A DNA stretch of 23,343 nucleotides, from the NCBI RefSeq assembly GCF_937920985.1, contig NZ_CALDXR010000008.1:1-23343 (forward strand). The letters run 5' to 3'. Of the stretch, positions 1 to 8,181 are shown piece by piece. The DNA comes from an uncultured Phascolarctobacterium sp. (GTDB lineage Bacteria; Bacillota; Negativicutes; Acidaminococcales; Acidaminococcaceae). Positions within the stretch are counted from its first letter, which is position 1, and every line of letters begins with the position of its first letter. The notes under the pieces are model-generated. The model ran no database searches. It was not told where the DNA came from and was given only the letters and a program-made list of their open reading frames with translations. Position numbers and translations under genes: made by a program.

Positions 1-61
1 ACGACGGCGTACAAAGCGTACTCCTAGGAGTCGTTGCTAAGCATATGGCGCTTTATCGTCG
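1..61. repeat. Palindromic intergenic sequence downstream of rodA, cut by the window edge
   Basis: No gene lies here. The stretch folds on itself: CGACG (2-6) pairs with CGTCG (57-61) and AAAGCG (13-18) pairs with CGCTTT (49-54), and a perfect 12-base palindrome ACTCCTAGGAGT sits inside at 20-31. The opening ACGACGGCGTAC is identical to the core of the inverted repeat at 10906-11005. I infer that both belong to one dispersed palindromic family. There is no T-run, so a simple intrinsic terminator for the rodA operon is not supported. The left boundary cannot be seen. Confidence 0.5.
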
Positions 62-71
62 ACCGCTCCCT

Positions 72-1178
72 CTAAAATTGAAGGTTCTGTTTTTTCACCT
101 TAATATTCAACAAAATCGCCACCAACATCAGGTTTGTCGTCAGCGAGCTGACGCCATAGCTTAAGAATGGCAGCGGTACGCCTGTTACAGGCATAATACC
201 GGCAGTCATACCAATGTTGACCATAACATGGAACATAAACATCGACGTCACACCAGTTGCCAAAAGCATGCCAAAGGTATCATCGGCATCAAGCGCAATC
301 ACAATACCGCGCCAGATGATAATCATATACATAGAAATGATAAACACCGTTCCGATAAAGCCAAACTCTTCACCGGCAACAGCAAAAATAAAGTCCGTAT
401 GGTTTTCCGGCAAAAAGTTCAACTGGCTCTGCGTTCCTGCCAACCAGCCTTTGCCTAAAAAGCCACCACTGCCAATAGCAATCTTAGACTGAATAACATG
501 ATAACCACTGCCGAAGGGATCAAGCTCCGGATTCAGAAAAACGCGGATACGATTCTTCTGATAATCCTTCAATATCATCCAAAACGCCGGCAACAAGGCC
601 ATAAAAGCCAGCCCCATGCGGAAGAACCATTTATACTTAAAGCCGCTGACAAAAATCATACCTATCAAAATAGCAATAAATGTCAGCGATGTTCCTAAGT
701 CCGGCTGACGCATAACAAGTATAAACGGCACCAGAATATATGCAAAAACAGGCAGGTAATCCTTAAATTCCTCCAGCCATTCAATACGCTTATCCATAAA
801 GGTGGCTAAGCAGATAATGAGAAATACCTTAGCAAATTCACTGGGCTGAAAGGACATCGATCCTATTTGAATCCAACGCTGTGCACCCAATTGACTTTGT
901 CCTACAAACATTACTGCCAAAAGCAGTATGATATTAAATATATACAGCTTGGTAGCATAATTTTTGAGTACACGATAATCAAAAGCCAACGATGCAGTAA
1001 CAATAGCCAGGCCAAAGACCATAAACATGCTTTGGCGCTGCACATGCCAGGCCTTGCCGGTGCTCACTGCAAAGGAATGGGTAGCACTGTCGATAAGTCC
1101 CAAGCCACAACCCATAAGGATTAATACAGCGGTAATCAGCCACCAGTCAAGATTTTTCAGGATACGTTTAAAATCCAC
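72..1178 (-). CDS. rodA: RodA, SEDS-family peptidoglycan glycosyltransferase
   Basis: RodA polymerises lipid II into glycan strands for side-wall growth, working in the inner membrane with a class B PBP (PBP2). The 368-residue product is hydrophobic throughout, with about ten membrane segments, the usual size and shape for the FtsW/RodA/SpoVE family. It has the family signatures FQPSEF (about 110-115), RQPDLGT (about 157-163) and the extracellular loop motif PENHTDF (about 257-263). The Asp of that last motif corresponds to the residue required for RodA activity. Translation starts at GTG, chosen because GGAAGGAG lies six bases upstream. It is the last gene of the mre cluster and starts about 20 bases after mrdA. 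The pairing with mrdA and mreBCD favours RodA over FtsW or SpoVE. Confidence 0.96.
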   Translation of the reverse strand: MDFKRILKNLDWWLITAVLILMGCGLGLIDSATHSFAVSTGKAWHVQRQSMFMVFGLAIVTASLAFDYRVLKNYATKLYIFNIILLLAVMFVGQSQLGAQRWIQIGSMSFQPSEFAKVFLIICLATFMDKRIEWLEEFKDYLPVFAYILVPFILVMRQPDLGTSLTFIAILIGMIFVSGFKYKWFFRMGLAFMALLPAFWMILKDYQKNRIRVFLNPELDPFGSGYHVIQSKIAIGSGGFLGKGWLAGTQSQLNFLPENHTDFIFAVAGEEFGFIGTVFIISMYMIIIWRGIVIALDADDTFGMLLATGVTSMFMFHVMVNIGMTAGIMPVTGVPLPFLSYGVSSLTTNLMLVAILLNIKVKKQNLQF

Positions 1179-1196
1179 AATGTACTCCTTCCTGCA

Positions 1197-3029
1197 TTAT
1201 TGCTCGGCGTCCTTCTTGGGGGCAGCCTTATCAGGGCGGGGCATATAACCCTTTTCCTGGAAAAATTCTTCAAATGCTTTATAAACGATAGGACCTGCAG
1301 CGATAGAACCGAAGCCACCCTGCTCTACAATACAGACTACGACAAGCTCAGGATCATCTACCGGTCCATAGGCTACAAACAAACCATGGTCACGTCCATG
1401 AGAGTTTTCGGCAGTACCAGTTTTACCGGCTATAGGCTTAGGCAAACCGGCAAAGTACGATGCCGTACCACCCTCCTGCGTAGTAGCACTCATGCCCATG
1501 CGGATATAATCAATCGTCTGCTGTGACACATCAATATGCTTGCCTTCAGCACGCTTAGGCTTTTCAAAAAGACTGCCGTCACTATTGGTAATGCTGTCAA
1601 CAAGATACGGCTGATACTTGGTGCCGCCATTAGCAACAATACTCAGCATAACAGAAAGCTGTATCGGCGTTGTCAGGTTAAAGCCCTGACCGATAGCAGC
1701 ATTGAAGGTATCGCCCAAGCGCCAGTCCTCGTTCCAAATTTCACGCTTAACCTTTTTAGAGGCAACAAGTCCCTTGCTTTCGCCCTCCAGGTCAATACCG
1801 GTACGTTCGCCAAAGCCAAAGATATGTGCATATTTCTCAATGTTATCAATACCTACGCGATAACCAAGCTCATAAAAATATACGTTATCACTCATTGCCA
1901 GCGCTTTGATAAATGTCAGCCAGCCTAAAACCTCGCCGCCGGCGTTCCCCATAGTAGGAACCATCGGATGGAAGCCTCCGTCAAAAATCGGCTCGTTCAG
2001 ACCAACCTTTTTCAGCTCGAAGGCCGCGCTGCCAGTAACAATCTTAAAGGTAGAACCAGGCGGATATTCACCGGTGATAACCTTATTATTCATCGGGTAA
2101 TTGGGATCATTATTAATGGAATTCCAATTTTTAGAGGAAATGCCATGTACAAACCAGTTAGGATCATAGCCAGGACGGCTGACCATCGCCCTCACCGCGC
2201 CATTGCGCGGGTCGATGGCTATTACTGCCGCCGCTCTCGCTCCGGGAGCAATACCGCTGTTGCGCAGGTAAGCAAGATGCTTATCGGTAAACTCCTCCAG
2301 CTCCTTTTGCAGCTGATAATCAAGCGTAAGCTTCAGATTTTTGCCGGGGACAGGCTGTACAGAATCGTAATGCTTTACAACATTACCGGCAACGTCAACC
2401 TCCTCCATAAAGGCGCCATCCTCACCGCGCAGATATTTATCATAAGTCTTTTCCAATCCGGCCTTACCAACAAGACTGCCCTGAGTAATATTCTTGAACA
2501 AGCCCTGTTCAATTTCATAGGAACTAACCTCGCCCACATAACCTAAGGCATGCACGCCCAGCTCATGGTAGGGATAGTTGCGGATAGGCTGCACGGAAAG
2601 CATGACCTCCGGCATATAGCGACGCTGTTCTTCTATTTTTGTTACCATCTGCTGATCAAGATTATTCTTCAGCATAATCGGCTCATAAAAATTTTCGCTC
2701 GCCTTGATTTTAGCGTTAATCTCTGCTACAGGCATCTGCAGCAGATTGCTGAGACGCTGTAGCGTTTCCGGCTTGTAGCTGGACTGCTTTTGCAATACTA
2801 CGGCATAACCCGGCAAATTGTTTACCAGCTCTTTACCTTCGCTATCATAAATAATTCCACGGGGAGCAAGAATACGCGACTGGCGCAGCCTGTTGCCGTC
2901 AGATTGCTTAGCGTAGTAATCTCCGCGCCACAGCTGCAAATAAACCATTCGTCCCAGCAGCACAGCAAATAATACCAGACACACAACCAGCAAGGTGTGC
3001 AGTCTGGTTATCCGGTTTCTATCTTCCAT
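1197..3029 (-). CDS. mrdA: Penicillin-binding protein 2, elongasome transpeptidase
   Basis: This is a class B PBP that cross-links peptides in new side-wall peptidoglycan and activates its partner RodA. At 610 residues it has normal length. One N-terminal membrane anchor lies at about 10-31, followed by the pedestal/dimerisation region with the LAPRGIIYD motif (about 54-62). The C-terminal transpeptidase domain carries all three catalytic motifs: STFK with nucleophile Ser326, SDN at 380-382 and KTGT at 536-539. The active site therefore looks complete and beta-lactam sensitive. The charged tail, rich in Lys and Asp, is unremarkable. It lies between mreD and rodA, the standard order. The ATG start has GGAG about 13 bases upstream, rather far for a ribosome binding site, but no closer start fits the anchor. 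Confidence 0.96.
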   Translation of the reverse strand: MEDRNRITRLHTLLVVCLVLFAVLLGRMVYLQLWRGDYYAKQSDGNRLRQSRILAPRGIIYDSEGKELVNNLPGYAVVLQKQSSYKPETLQRLSNLLQMPVAEINAKIKASENFYEPIMLKNNLDQQMVTKIEEQRRYMPEVMLSVQPIRNYPYHELGVHALGYVGEVSSYEIEQGLFKNITQGSLVGKAGLEKTYDKYLRGEDGAFMEEVDVAGNVVKHYDSVQPVPGKNLKLTLDYQLQKELEEFTDKHLAYLRNSGIAPGARAAAVIAIDPRNGAVRAMVSRPGYDPNWFVHGISSKNWNSINNDPNYPMNNKVITGEYPPGSTFKIVTGSAAFELKKVGLNEPIFDGGFHPMVPTMGNAGGEVLGWLTFIKALAMSDNVYFYELGYRVGIDNIEKYAHIFGFGERTGIDLEGESKGLVASKKVKREIWNEDWRLGDTFNAAIGQGFNLTTPIQLSVMLSIVANGGTKYQPYLVDSITNSDGSLFEKPKRAEGKHIDVSQQTIDYIRMGMSATTQEGGTASYFAGLPKPIAGKTGTAENSHGRDHGLFVAYGPVDDPELVVVCIVEQGGFGSIAAGPIVYKAFEEFFQEKGYMPRPDKAAPKKDAEQ

Positions 3030-3061
3030 AGGCTACGTTTGTCTCCTTTCCTGCTTCCTGT

Positions 3062-3562
3062 TTAATAAGATATATCTTCTTTTCTGATCCATTCATAAAT
3101 TATCTTCATTATAACTACAACAGGCCATACCAACAGCGCATTGCCTATAATATAGCCCAAAGAATCCCATGCATATGCAAAAAAGATGCTCCAGCGTCCG
3201 CCAGTGCGCAAAAGTTCCAGCCACCAGTAAACAAAACGCAGGATAAAACTAATCGTCGCAATAGCGCTCATATGATAAAGGTAATTATCCTTAAATACCT
3301 TTTCCTTGGTCAGGCCTACTATATAACCAACACAGATGCGGCTGAGTATGTGGAAGCCAAAAACTCCCACCGTCATTGCATCCTGCAGCAAACCGGTAAT
3401 GCCACCGACAATCGCGCCAGCTTTTTCGCCTCGCAGCATCGCATAAGCATATACCGCCAAAAGCAGCAGATCACAGGAAAGCCAGCCTGTATAGTACACA
3501 GACATTGAACCCTGCAGCAGCATTAAGAACAGAAACAGGACGGGCCAAATCAGTTTCCTCAT
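3062..3562 (-). CDS. mreD: MreD, rod shape-determining membrane protein
   Basis: MreD is the integral-membrane partner that links MreC, and through it PBP2 and RodA, to MreB filaments inside the cell. The product has 166 residues, is strongly hydrophobic and has about five predicted membrane segments. It carries the moderately conserved stretch GAIVGGITGLLQDAM (about 51-65), typical of the family. Sequence conservation in MreD is low, so the call leans on topology and position. Its ATG overlaps the mreC stop as ATGA, so the two are translationally coupled, and mrdA follows about 30 bases after its stop. Confidence 0.9.
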   Translation of the reverse strand: MRKLIWPVLFLFLMLLQGSMSVYYTGWLSCDLLLLAVYAYAMLRGEKAGAIVGGITGLLQDAMTVGVFGFHILSRICVGYIVGLTKEKVFKDNYLYHMSAIATISFILRFVYWWLELLRTGGRWSIFFAYAWDSLGYIIGNALLVWPVVVIMKIIYEWIRKEDISY

Positions 3563-4407
3563 TTTGCCTGTCCTCCCTGTAATACGATTTTCGCTTCCGG
3601 CGTAAAGCCAACAATAACCAATACCTGTTCCACATCTGCAATATCAGCAGTAGGCGCAATATCTGCTTCCTGCAGCAAACCAACACTATCCATACGCGTT
3701 GCAGTTATCTTACCAATGAGAATATCTGCAGGATGAGTGCCGCTATAACCGCTGGTGACGATGATATCCCCCTCGCGCAGGCTTGCTTCGCGGTAAATGT
3801 GCTCCATCAGTAGCTTATCCTTGCCATTGACACCGCCGGCAACACCGACAGCACGGGAATCAGCGCGCAACACTCTTGCACCTACGCGACAACGCGGCGA
3901 TGTGAGCAGCAGTACGCGGGCATAATCATCATACACCTCATCAACCACGCCTACAAGGCCACCGTTAACAACTGCCATATCCGGTGCCAGACCTCTGTCC
4001 TTACCGGCAGCAATATAGATGCAATCACGTAAATCGCCAAAGCTGCGTGCTATTACCTTCGCCGCCACAACCTTCTGCGATTTATGCTGCTCCTTGTATT
4101 CCAATAAGGCTCGCAGCTGCTGGTTTTCAGCATACATTGATCCCATCTGGATATTAGCATTACGCAGCTCTATATTTTCTTGTTTCAGCTTAGCATTTTC
4201 GCTCTGCAGTACTGTCATAGCCTTCCAATAGCCACGCACGCCATCCCCGGCATTGCCTATACCGGTCAGCACGCTTTCCACCGGCAGCACTACTGCTGCC
4301 ACCGCTCTGTTAACCAGTGGGAAGCGACTTCTGCCTGCTACAGCCATTGCCAGCATAGACAAGAGGACCATGACGAACAGAGCAGCCAACATTACTTTCT
4401 TATTCAT
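3559..4407 (-). CDS. mreC: MreC, rod shape-determining protein
   Basis: MreC is a bitopic membrane protein whose extracytoplasmic part scaffolds PBP2 and holds the elongasome together. The 282-residue product has one N-terminal membrane helix (about 5-23), then a heptad-rich stretch (about 65-110, with LQSENAKLKQENIELRN) expected to form the dimeric coiled coil. The beta-barrel MreC domain follows, with the motif GLVGVVDEV (about 150-158) and the segment DIIVTSG near residue 214. The length is normal for Firmicutes. ATG is preceded by AGGA at seven bases. It sits 13 bases after mreB and overlaps mreD by four bases. Confidence 0.95.
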   Translation of the reverse strand: MNKKVMLAALFVMVLLSMLAMAVAGRSRFPLVNRAVAAVVLPVESVLTGIGNAGDGVRGYWKAMTVLQSENAKLKQENIELRNANIQMGSMYAENQQLRALLEYKEQHKSQKVVAAKVIARSFGDLRDCIYIAAGKDRGLAPDMAVVNGGLVGVVDEVYDDYARVLLLTSPRCRVGARVLRADSRAVGVAGGVNGKDKLLMEHIYREASLREGDIIVTSGYSGTHPADILIGKITATRMDSVGLLQEADIAPTADIADVEQVLVIVGFTPEAKIVLQGGQAK

Positions 4408-4420
4408 GTTGCATTCCTAC

Positions 4421-5464
4421 TTATTTGGAGGTCATAAAACCTTTGCGATAAATATCAATATTTTCTACAGCAATACCGGTGCCTAAAGCAACACAGTTCA
4501 AAGCTTCATCAGAAACGAATACCGGCATACCGGTTTCCTGAGAAATAAGTCTGTCCAGATTGCGCAGCATAGAGCTGCCGCCGGTCATAACAATGCCACG
4601 GTCCATAATATCAGCAGACAGCTCAGGCGGTGTACGCTCCAAGGTGTTGCGAACAGCGTCTACAATCATGCTTATAGGCTCGTTTACTGCCTCGCAGACA
4701 TGGTTAGCATTAACCTCAATGCTTTTAGGCAGACCGCTGAGCAGGTCACGGCCGCGAACCTCCATAACAGCAGGCTCGTCTACCTTCATAGCAGTACCGA
4801 TTTCAATTTTAATATTTTCTGCAGTGCGTTCACCGATAAACATATTAAATGCTTTACGGATATAACGTACAATAGCGCTGTCAATAGCGTCACCTCCACA
4901 GCGTACACTCTTGCTGACAACAATGCCACCCAAAGAAATTACGGCAACCTCACAGGTACCACCGCCAATATCAACAACCATGCTACCGGTTGCTTCCTGT
5001 ACAGGCAGGCCTGCACCGATTGCTGCAGCCATCGGCTCCTCAATCAGATAAGCCTCTCGTGCACCTGCTTCAATGGTAGCATCAACAACAGCACGCTTTT
5101 CTACTTCTGTAACGCCGGAAGGCACACCAACCAAAATACGCGGGCGTACAAAGGTGCGGTTACCCATAGCCTGCTTAATAAAATATTTCAGCATAGACTG
5201 AGTAATTTCATAGTCGGCAATAACGCCATCCTTCATCGGACGGATAGCGACAATGTTACCGGGAGTACGGCCAATCATTCTCTTGGCTTCTGCACCGATT
5301 GCCAGTACCTCGTTAGTATCCTTTTCTACAGCTACTACCGACGGCTCGCGAATAATAATACCCTTATCCTTGCAATGCACCAGCGTATTCGCAGTGCCCA
5401 AATCTATACCCATGTCATCCGACATATTGTTAAAAATACTGATATTAGGGAAAGTAAATTTCAT
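4421..5464 (-). CDS. mreB: MreB, actin-like cell-shape protein
   Basis: MreB is a cytoplasmic ATPase that forms membrane-bound filaments and steers the side-wall synthesis machinery in rod-shaped cells. The 347-residue product has normal length. The phosphate-1 loop is at about 19-26 (GIDLGTANTLV), phosphate-2 is DIGGGT (165-170), and the adenosine-binding TGGSSML motif lies near residue 295. EEPMAAAIGAG (about 142-152) is a family hallmark. The N terminus is some ten residues longer than the commonest form and contains aromatic and hydrophobic residues (KFTFPNISIF) that could act as the membrane-binding segment. The ATG is preceded by AGGAGG about ten bases upstream. An Mbl-type paralogue cannot be excluded, but the adjacent mreC-mreD favours MreB. 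Confidence 0.96.
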   Translation of the reverse strand: MKFTFPNISIFNNMSDDMGIDLGTANTLVHCKDKGIIIREPSVVAVEKDTNEVLAIGAEAKRMIGRTPGNIVAIRPMKDGVIADYEITQSMLKYFIKQAMGNRTFVRPRILVGVPSGVTEVEKRAVVDATIEAGAREAYLIEEPMAAAIGAGLPVQEATGSMVVDIGGGTCEVAVISLGGIVVSKSVRCGGDAIDSAIVRYIRKAFNMFIGERTAENIKIEIGTAMKVDEPAVMEVRGRDLLSGLPKSIEVNANHVCEAVNEPISMIVDAVRNTLERTPPELSADIMDRGIVMTGGSSMLRNLDRLISQETGMPVFVSDEALNCVALGTGIAVENIDIYRKGFMTSK

Positions 5465-5478
5465 TTCCGACTATCCTC

Positions 5479-6237
5479 CTAAACTTCTAATGCTCCATCT
5501 TCCTGAAAGCTGTAATAAGCACCGTCCCCGATAATCAGATGATCCAGAAGCGGAATTCCCAGCGTTTGTCCTGCCGCCAGCAAAACAGCTGTCAGCTGCC
5601 TGTCCTCAATGCTTGGCGTCGGATCACCCGAAGGATGATTATGAGCCACGCAGATAGAGGCTGCATGCTGCAGAATCGCCGGCAGAAAGACCTCTCGCGG
5701 ATGCACCACCGAATTAGTCAGTGAACCCTCTGATACCAGCTCCGTACCTATTACTTTATTCTTACTGTTTAACAAAATTACTAAAAACTGTTCCTTCGTG
5801 GCATAACGCAGACGCGGCATCAAAAATGCTGCACCATCCTGCGGACAGCCAAAATGGATTTTATCCAAAGGGCGGGCTGACGCTATCCGCCTGCCTATTT
5901 CCAGAGCTGCTAAAACAGTTGCTGCCTTAGCCTGCCCCATACCCTTTATTTGCATAAGCTCATTTAAGTCTCTCACTCCTGCCAGTCGCCTATACAGGCC
6001 ACCGTCAGCGGTAAGCTCCTTAGCAATTTCCAACGCTGATTTTTGCGCAGTGCCTGTGCGCAGCAATATTGCCAGCAGCTCTGCATCTGTCAGCGCGTTC
6101 ACTCCACGCAGAAAAAGCTTTTCCCGTGGTCTGTCCTCTAAGGGAAGGTTTTTAATTTTTTCTGTGTTTGTTGTTTTGTCGATACTACTAAAATCACTGC
6201 GAAAATCGCAGGTCCTGCTTTCTGCAGGATTAGTCAC
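5479..6237 (-). CDS. radC: RadC family JAB/MPN-domain protein
   Basis: RadC (UPF0758) proteins carry an N-terminal helix-hairpin-helix region and a C-terminal JAMM metalloprotease-like fold. The old DNA-repair role is doubtful and the true function is unsettled. Here the UPF0758 core begins at KIKNLPLEDRPREKL (about 27-41), the helix-hairpin-helix motif QIKGMGQAKA is near 96-105, and the zinc-binding pattern H-x-H-x7-S-x2-D is complete (His199, His201, Ser209, Asp212). The start is GTG with GAGGAG about nine bases upstream. No ATG occurs in frame before the core, so the protein has an unusual polar extension of about 26 residues. Two small hairpins lie in the DNA encoding that extension (6197-6228). 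A maf-radC-mreB order is common in Firmicutes. Confidence 0.93.
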   Translation of the reverse strand: MTNPAESRTCDFRSDFSSIDKTTNTEKIKNLPLEDRPREKLFLRGVNALTDAELLAILLRTGTAQKSALEIAKELTADGGLYRRLAGVRDLNELMQIKGMGQAKAATVLAALEIGRRIASARPLDKIHFGCPQDGAAFLMPRLRYATKEQFLVILLNSKNKVIGTELVSEGSLTNSVVHPREVFLPAILQHAASICVAHNHPSGDPTPSIEDRQLTAVLLAAGQTLGIPLLDHLIIGDGAYYSFQEDGALEV

Positions 6238-6250
6238 TCTTCATAGCTCC

Positions 6251-6811
6251 TCATACTCCTAGTCTTTGCATCATTAAGTACAACAACGACAACGGCAGAC
6301 CTACAACATTGTTATAGCAGCCATTGATTTTTTCCACCAGGACAGCACCTCTGCCCTGAATGCCATAGGCTCCTGCCTTATCCATAGGCTCGCCTGTAGC
6401 AATATAAGCATCTATTTCTTCAGCGGTCAGCTGACGAAAGCTTACATCAGTAACGCACACCTCGGACATCTTTTGTCCCTTATAACATACAGCAACGCCT
6501 GTCATCACCTGATGTGTACGTCCGGACAAGCGCTGCAGCATAGCCTTGGCAGCTGCTGCATCCTGCGGCTTGCCCAAAATAACATTATCAATTACTACGA
6601 TTGTATCTGCAGCAATAACGGGAAGCTCATCTCCCATTTTTGCTGCTACAGCAGCACATTTGCCAGCTGCATTATGCAAAGCAACCTCCTGCGCCTGGCT
6701 GGCAGTGCCGCTGCCTTCGGCAAAATCCGCCGGACAAACCAGCGGAGTAATACCTATTTGCTGCAGCAGCGCCTGTCTGCGCGGAGAAGCTGATGCTAAA
6801 ATAACCTTCAT
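6251..6811 (-). CDS. maf: Maf family nucleoside triphosphate pyrophosphatase
   Basis: Maf proteins hydrolyse non-canonical or canonical nucleoside triphosphates (typically dTTP/UTP or modified bases) to monophosphate and pyrophosphate, acting as cytoplasmic house-cleaning enzymes. In some bacteria overexpression blocks septation. The 186-residue product is full length. The N-terminal signature ASASPRRQALL (6-16) binds substrate phosphate, AADTIVV carries the catalytic base Asp69, and GKP with Lys81 follows. These are the expected conserved positions. The ATG has AGG seven bases upstream. It lies nine bases after the RseC-like gene and 13 bases before radC. The precise nucleotide preference cannot be read from the sequence with certainty. 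Confidence 0.94.
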   Translation of the reverse strand: MKVILASASPRRQALLQQIGITPLVCPADFAEGSGTASQAQEVALHNAAGKCAAVAAKMGDELPVIAADTIVVIDNVILGKPQDAAAAKAMLQRLSGRTHQVMTGVAVCYKGQKMSEVCVTDVSFRQLTAEEIDAYIATGEPMDKAGAYGIQGRGAVLVEKINGCYNNVVGLPLSLLYLMMQRLGV

Positions 6812-6819
6812 GCTTCAGC

Positions 6820-7245
6820 CTATTCCTTTTTACCCATATCAATAACAATCTTCGGCTGCTGGATTTCAAAAATAACAGCCTGCTTGCCTTCGCGTACCGC
6901 ATCACGTTTAAAAATACGTGCATAGTTTACGGTTACCAAAAGCCACAAAACAATACAGCCGGCAATAAACGGCAATTCATCCATATGAAAGAACGTAGCC
7001 ATACTGTGTCCGCAGGCAACACCTGCAAGAATACCTGCCACCGGCAGGCCGTAAATAACCAGCTTAGCCTTGCGTTGGTCAAAGTCACGGTATTCCGCGC
7101 CAACCACATCGCCGGCCTTAGCACCCACCGGGTTCCAGCAATCTATATATTTAGGCAGACCGGTCAGTTCGCTTTCAGCTTTGTCAACCTTTACCTCAGC
7201 GCGCTCGCCCTGCTTTTTAACAATAATACCTCTAATTTCTGCCAT
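6820..7245 (-). CDS. RseC/MucC-like two-helix membrane protein
   Basis: This is a 141-residue protein with the architecture of the RseC/MucC family, named after a modulator of envelope-stress sigma factor E. Members in Firmicutes have no proven role. The N-terminal soluble part (AEIRGIIVKKQGERAEVKV) and the phrase NPVGAKAGDVVGAEY match the family's beta-rich domain. Two membrane helices follow, at about 63-80 and 85-105, then a basic and polar cytoplasmic tail. The Cys cluster often found between strand and helix in RseC proteins is missing. I chose the ATG at 7245 because GAGGAAGGA lies nine bases upstream; an in-frame TTG eight codons earlier would put that site inside the gene. Family assignment is moderate. 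Confidence 0.65.
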   Translation of the reverse strand: MAEIRGIIVKKQGERAEVKVDKAESELTGLPKYIDCWNPVGAKAGDVVGAEYRDFDQRKAKLVIYGLPVAGILAGVACGHSMATFFHMDELPFIAGCIVLWLLVTVNYARIFKRDAVREGKQAVIFEIQQPKIVIDMGKKE

Positions 7246-7278
7246 TGAAGCAAATCCTTCCTCTACCAATTATTTAGC

Positions 7279-7569
7279 TTAATAAGCGTGTACGAAAATA
7301 TACCAATAGCCAAAGCCGAAAACTACGCCGTAAATTGCCAGAAAAACAAGCACGCCTTGCCAGCATACAGGATAACCGAAGTTGATATCCTCACCGAAAA
7401 TACCACGGCGATTAAAGAAGGTATATTTTTTACGTTTTCTGAACCAGGCCAATTTGTTATCGGGACCAACCAGCTTAGCAATCAGATAAATGTAAATAAA
7501 AGAACCAAAAAATATTTGCATAACGCGGGCGCAAACTACCACCGGTTCTACGTTAGCTATTGTTTCCAT
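7279..7569 (-). CDS. Small two-helix membrane protein, unknown function
   Basis: I do not recognise this 96-residue protein. It has one hydrophobic stretch near the N terminus (about 10-35) and another near the C terminus (about 67-90), separated by a strongly basic, aromatic linker containing WFRKRKKYTFFNRRG. That linker probably faces the cytoplasm, which would put both ends outside. The C terminus is very rich in Tyr, Phe and Trp. The ATG is well supported by GGAGG nine bases upstream. It lies between the RseC-like gene and another unknown membrane protein, all in the same direction with gaps of about 35 bases, so an envelope-related role is likely but unproven. Confidence 0.75.
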   Translation of the reverse strand: METIANVEPVVVCARVMQIFFGSFIYIYLIAKLVGPDNKLAWFRKRKKYTFFNRRGIFGEDINFGYPVCWQGVLVFLAIYGVVFGFGYWYIFVHAY

Positions 7570-7603
7570 CTGTCAAAGCCTCCTATACCAAAACAATCAT
7601 CAA

Positions 7604-8110
7604 TTAAAGCTGAATGAATTTATCCGGCATTTCCTTACGCAATACACGGACAAACTCATCACTGGATTTAAACAGCAAACCCGCCAGCTTATTTTTCTTG
7701 CCTTCGGTAAATACCAGCAAGCGCTGCGGATTTTCATCAAGTGAATTATAGCGATGGATATAATGCTTAATCGCTGTTTTACGGAAAAAGCTCTTTACAT
7801 ATTTATCGGTAAAGCTTTCTGTACGGGTCAGGTCAACAACATAACTGCGTTTAATAAAGCCTAAGCCATGGCTGATTACCTCAAGCTTCATATCCTTGTA
7901 GAGTATCAGAGTATAGCCAAAGGCTACACGCCAAATCCACAGAGCCAAAAGCACTGTATCCATACCCCAGCCCAGCATATCAAAGCGTCTATGTTCCTGC
8001 AGCCAGGTCCATTCATGCCAATAAAGGCTCGCAATCATCAGCAAGGCAATCACTGCAAAGATTTTTCTTTGCGTACTTGTTCCAGATTCTTCACGATACA
8101 ATTCTTCCAA
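7604..8110 (-). CDS. Membrane protein with two N-terminal helices and a basic cytoplasmic domain, unknown function
   Basis: I do not recognise a family for this 168-residue protein. Two membrane helices lie at about 16-33 and 45-65, joined by a short loop rich in Trp and His. The remaining hundred residues alternate short strand-like segments (LEVISHGLGFIKRSYVVDL) with basic patches and end in an amphipathic helix. This resembles the bacterial PH-like domains that often follow a pair of membrane helices, but that is only a guess. The start is TTG, accepted because GGAGGG lies seven bases upstream and no other start fits. It is the first gene of the cluster running to rodA, so a promoter should lie just upstream. 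Confidence 0.72.
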   Translation of the reverse strand: MEELYREESGTSTQRKIFAVIALLMIASLYWHEWTWLQEHRRFDMLGWGMDTVLLALWIWRVAFGYTLILYKDMKLEVISHGLGFIKRSYVVDLTRTESFTDKYVKSFFRKTAIKHYIHRYNSLDENPQRLLVFTEGKKNKLAGLLFKSSDEFVRVLRKEMPDKFIQL

Positions 8111-8181
8111 AAGAGTTCCCTCCAGCTTCCTAAATTGTGCAATAGCAACAAAGCAATCTTATCCAATTAATTATATCAAAT

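Noticed and set aside
4700..5482. 260-residue plus-strand frame opposite mreB, and similar ones at 9842-10699 and 11444-12364
   Set aside because: All are antisense to highly conserved genes (mreB, proB, obgE), with no family features in the translations.
8170..8175. Perfect TATAAT on the minus strand upstream of the first membrane-protein gene
   Set aside because: No acceptable -35 hexamer lies 16-18 bases upstream, so I did not call it as a promoter by itself.
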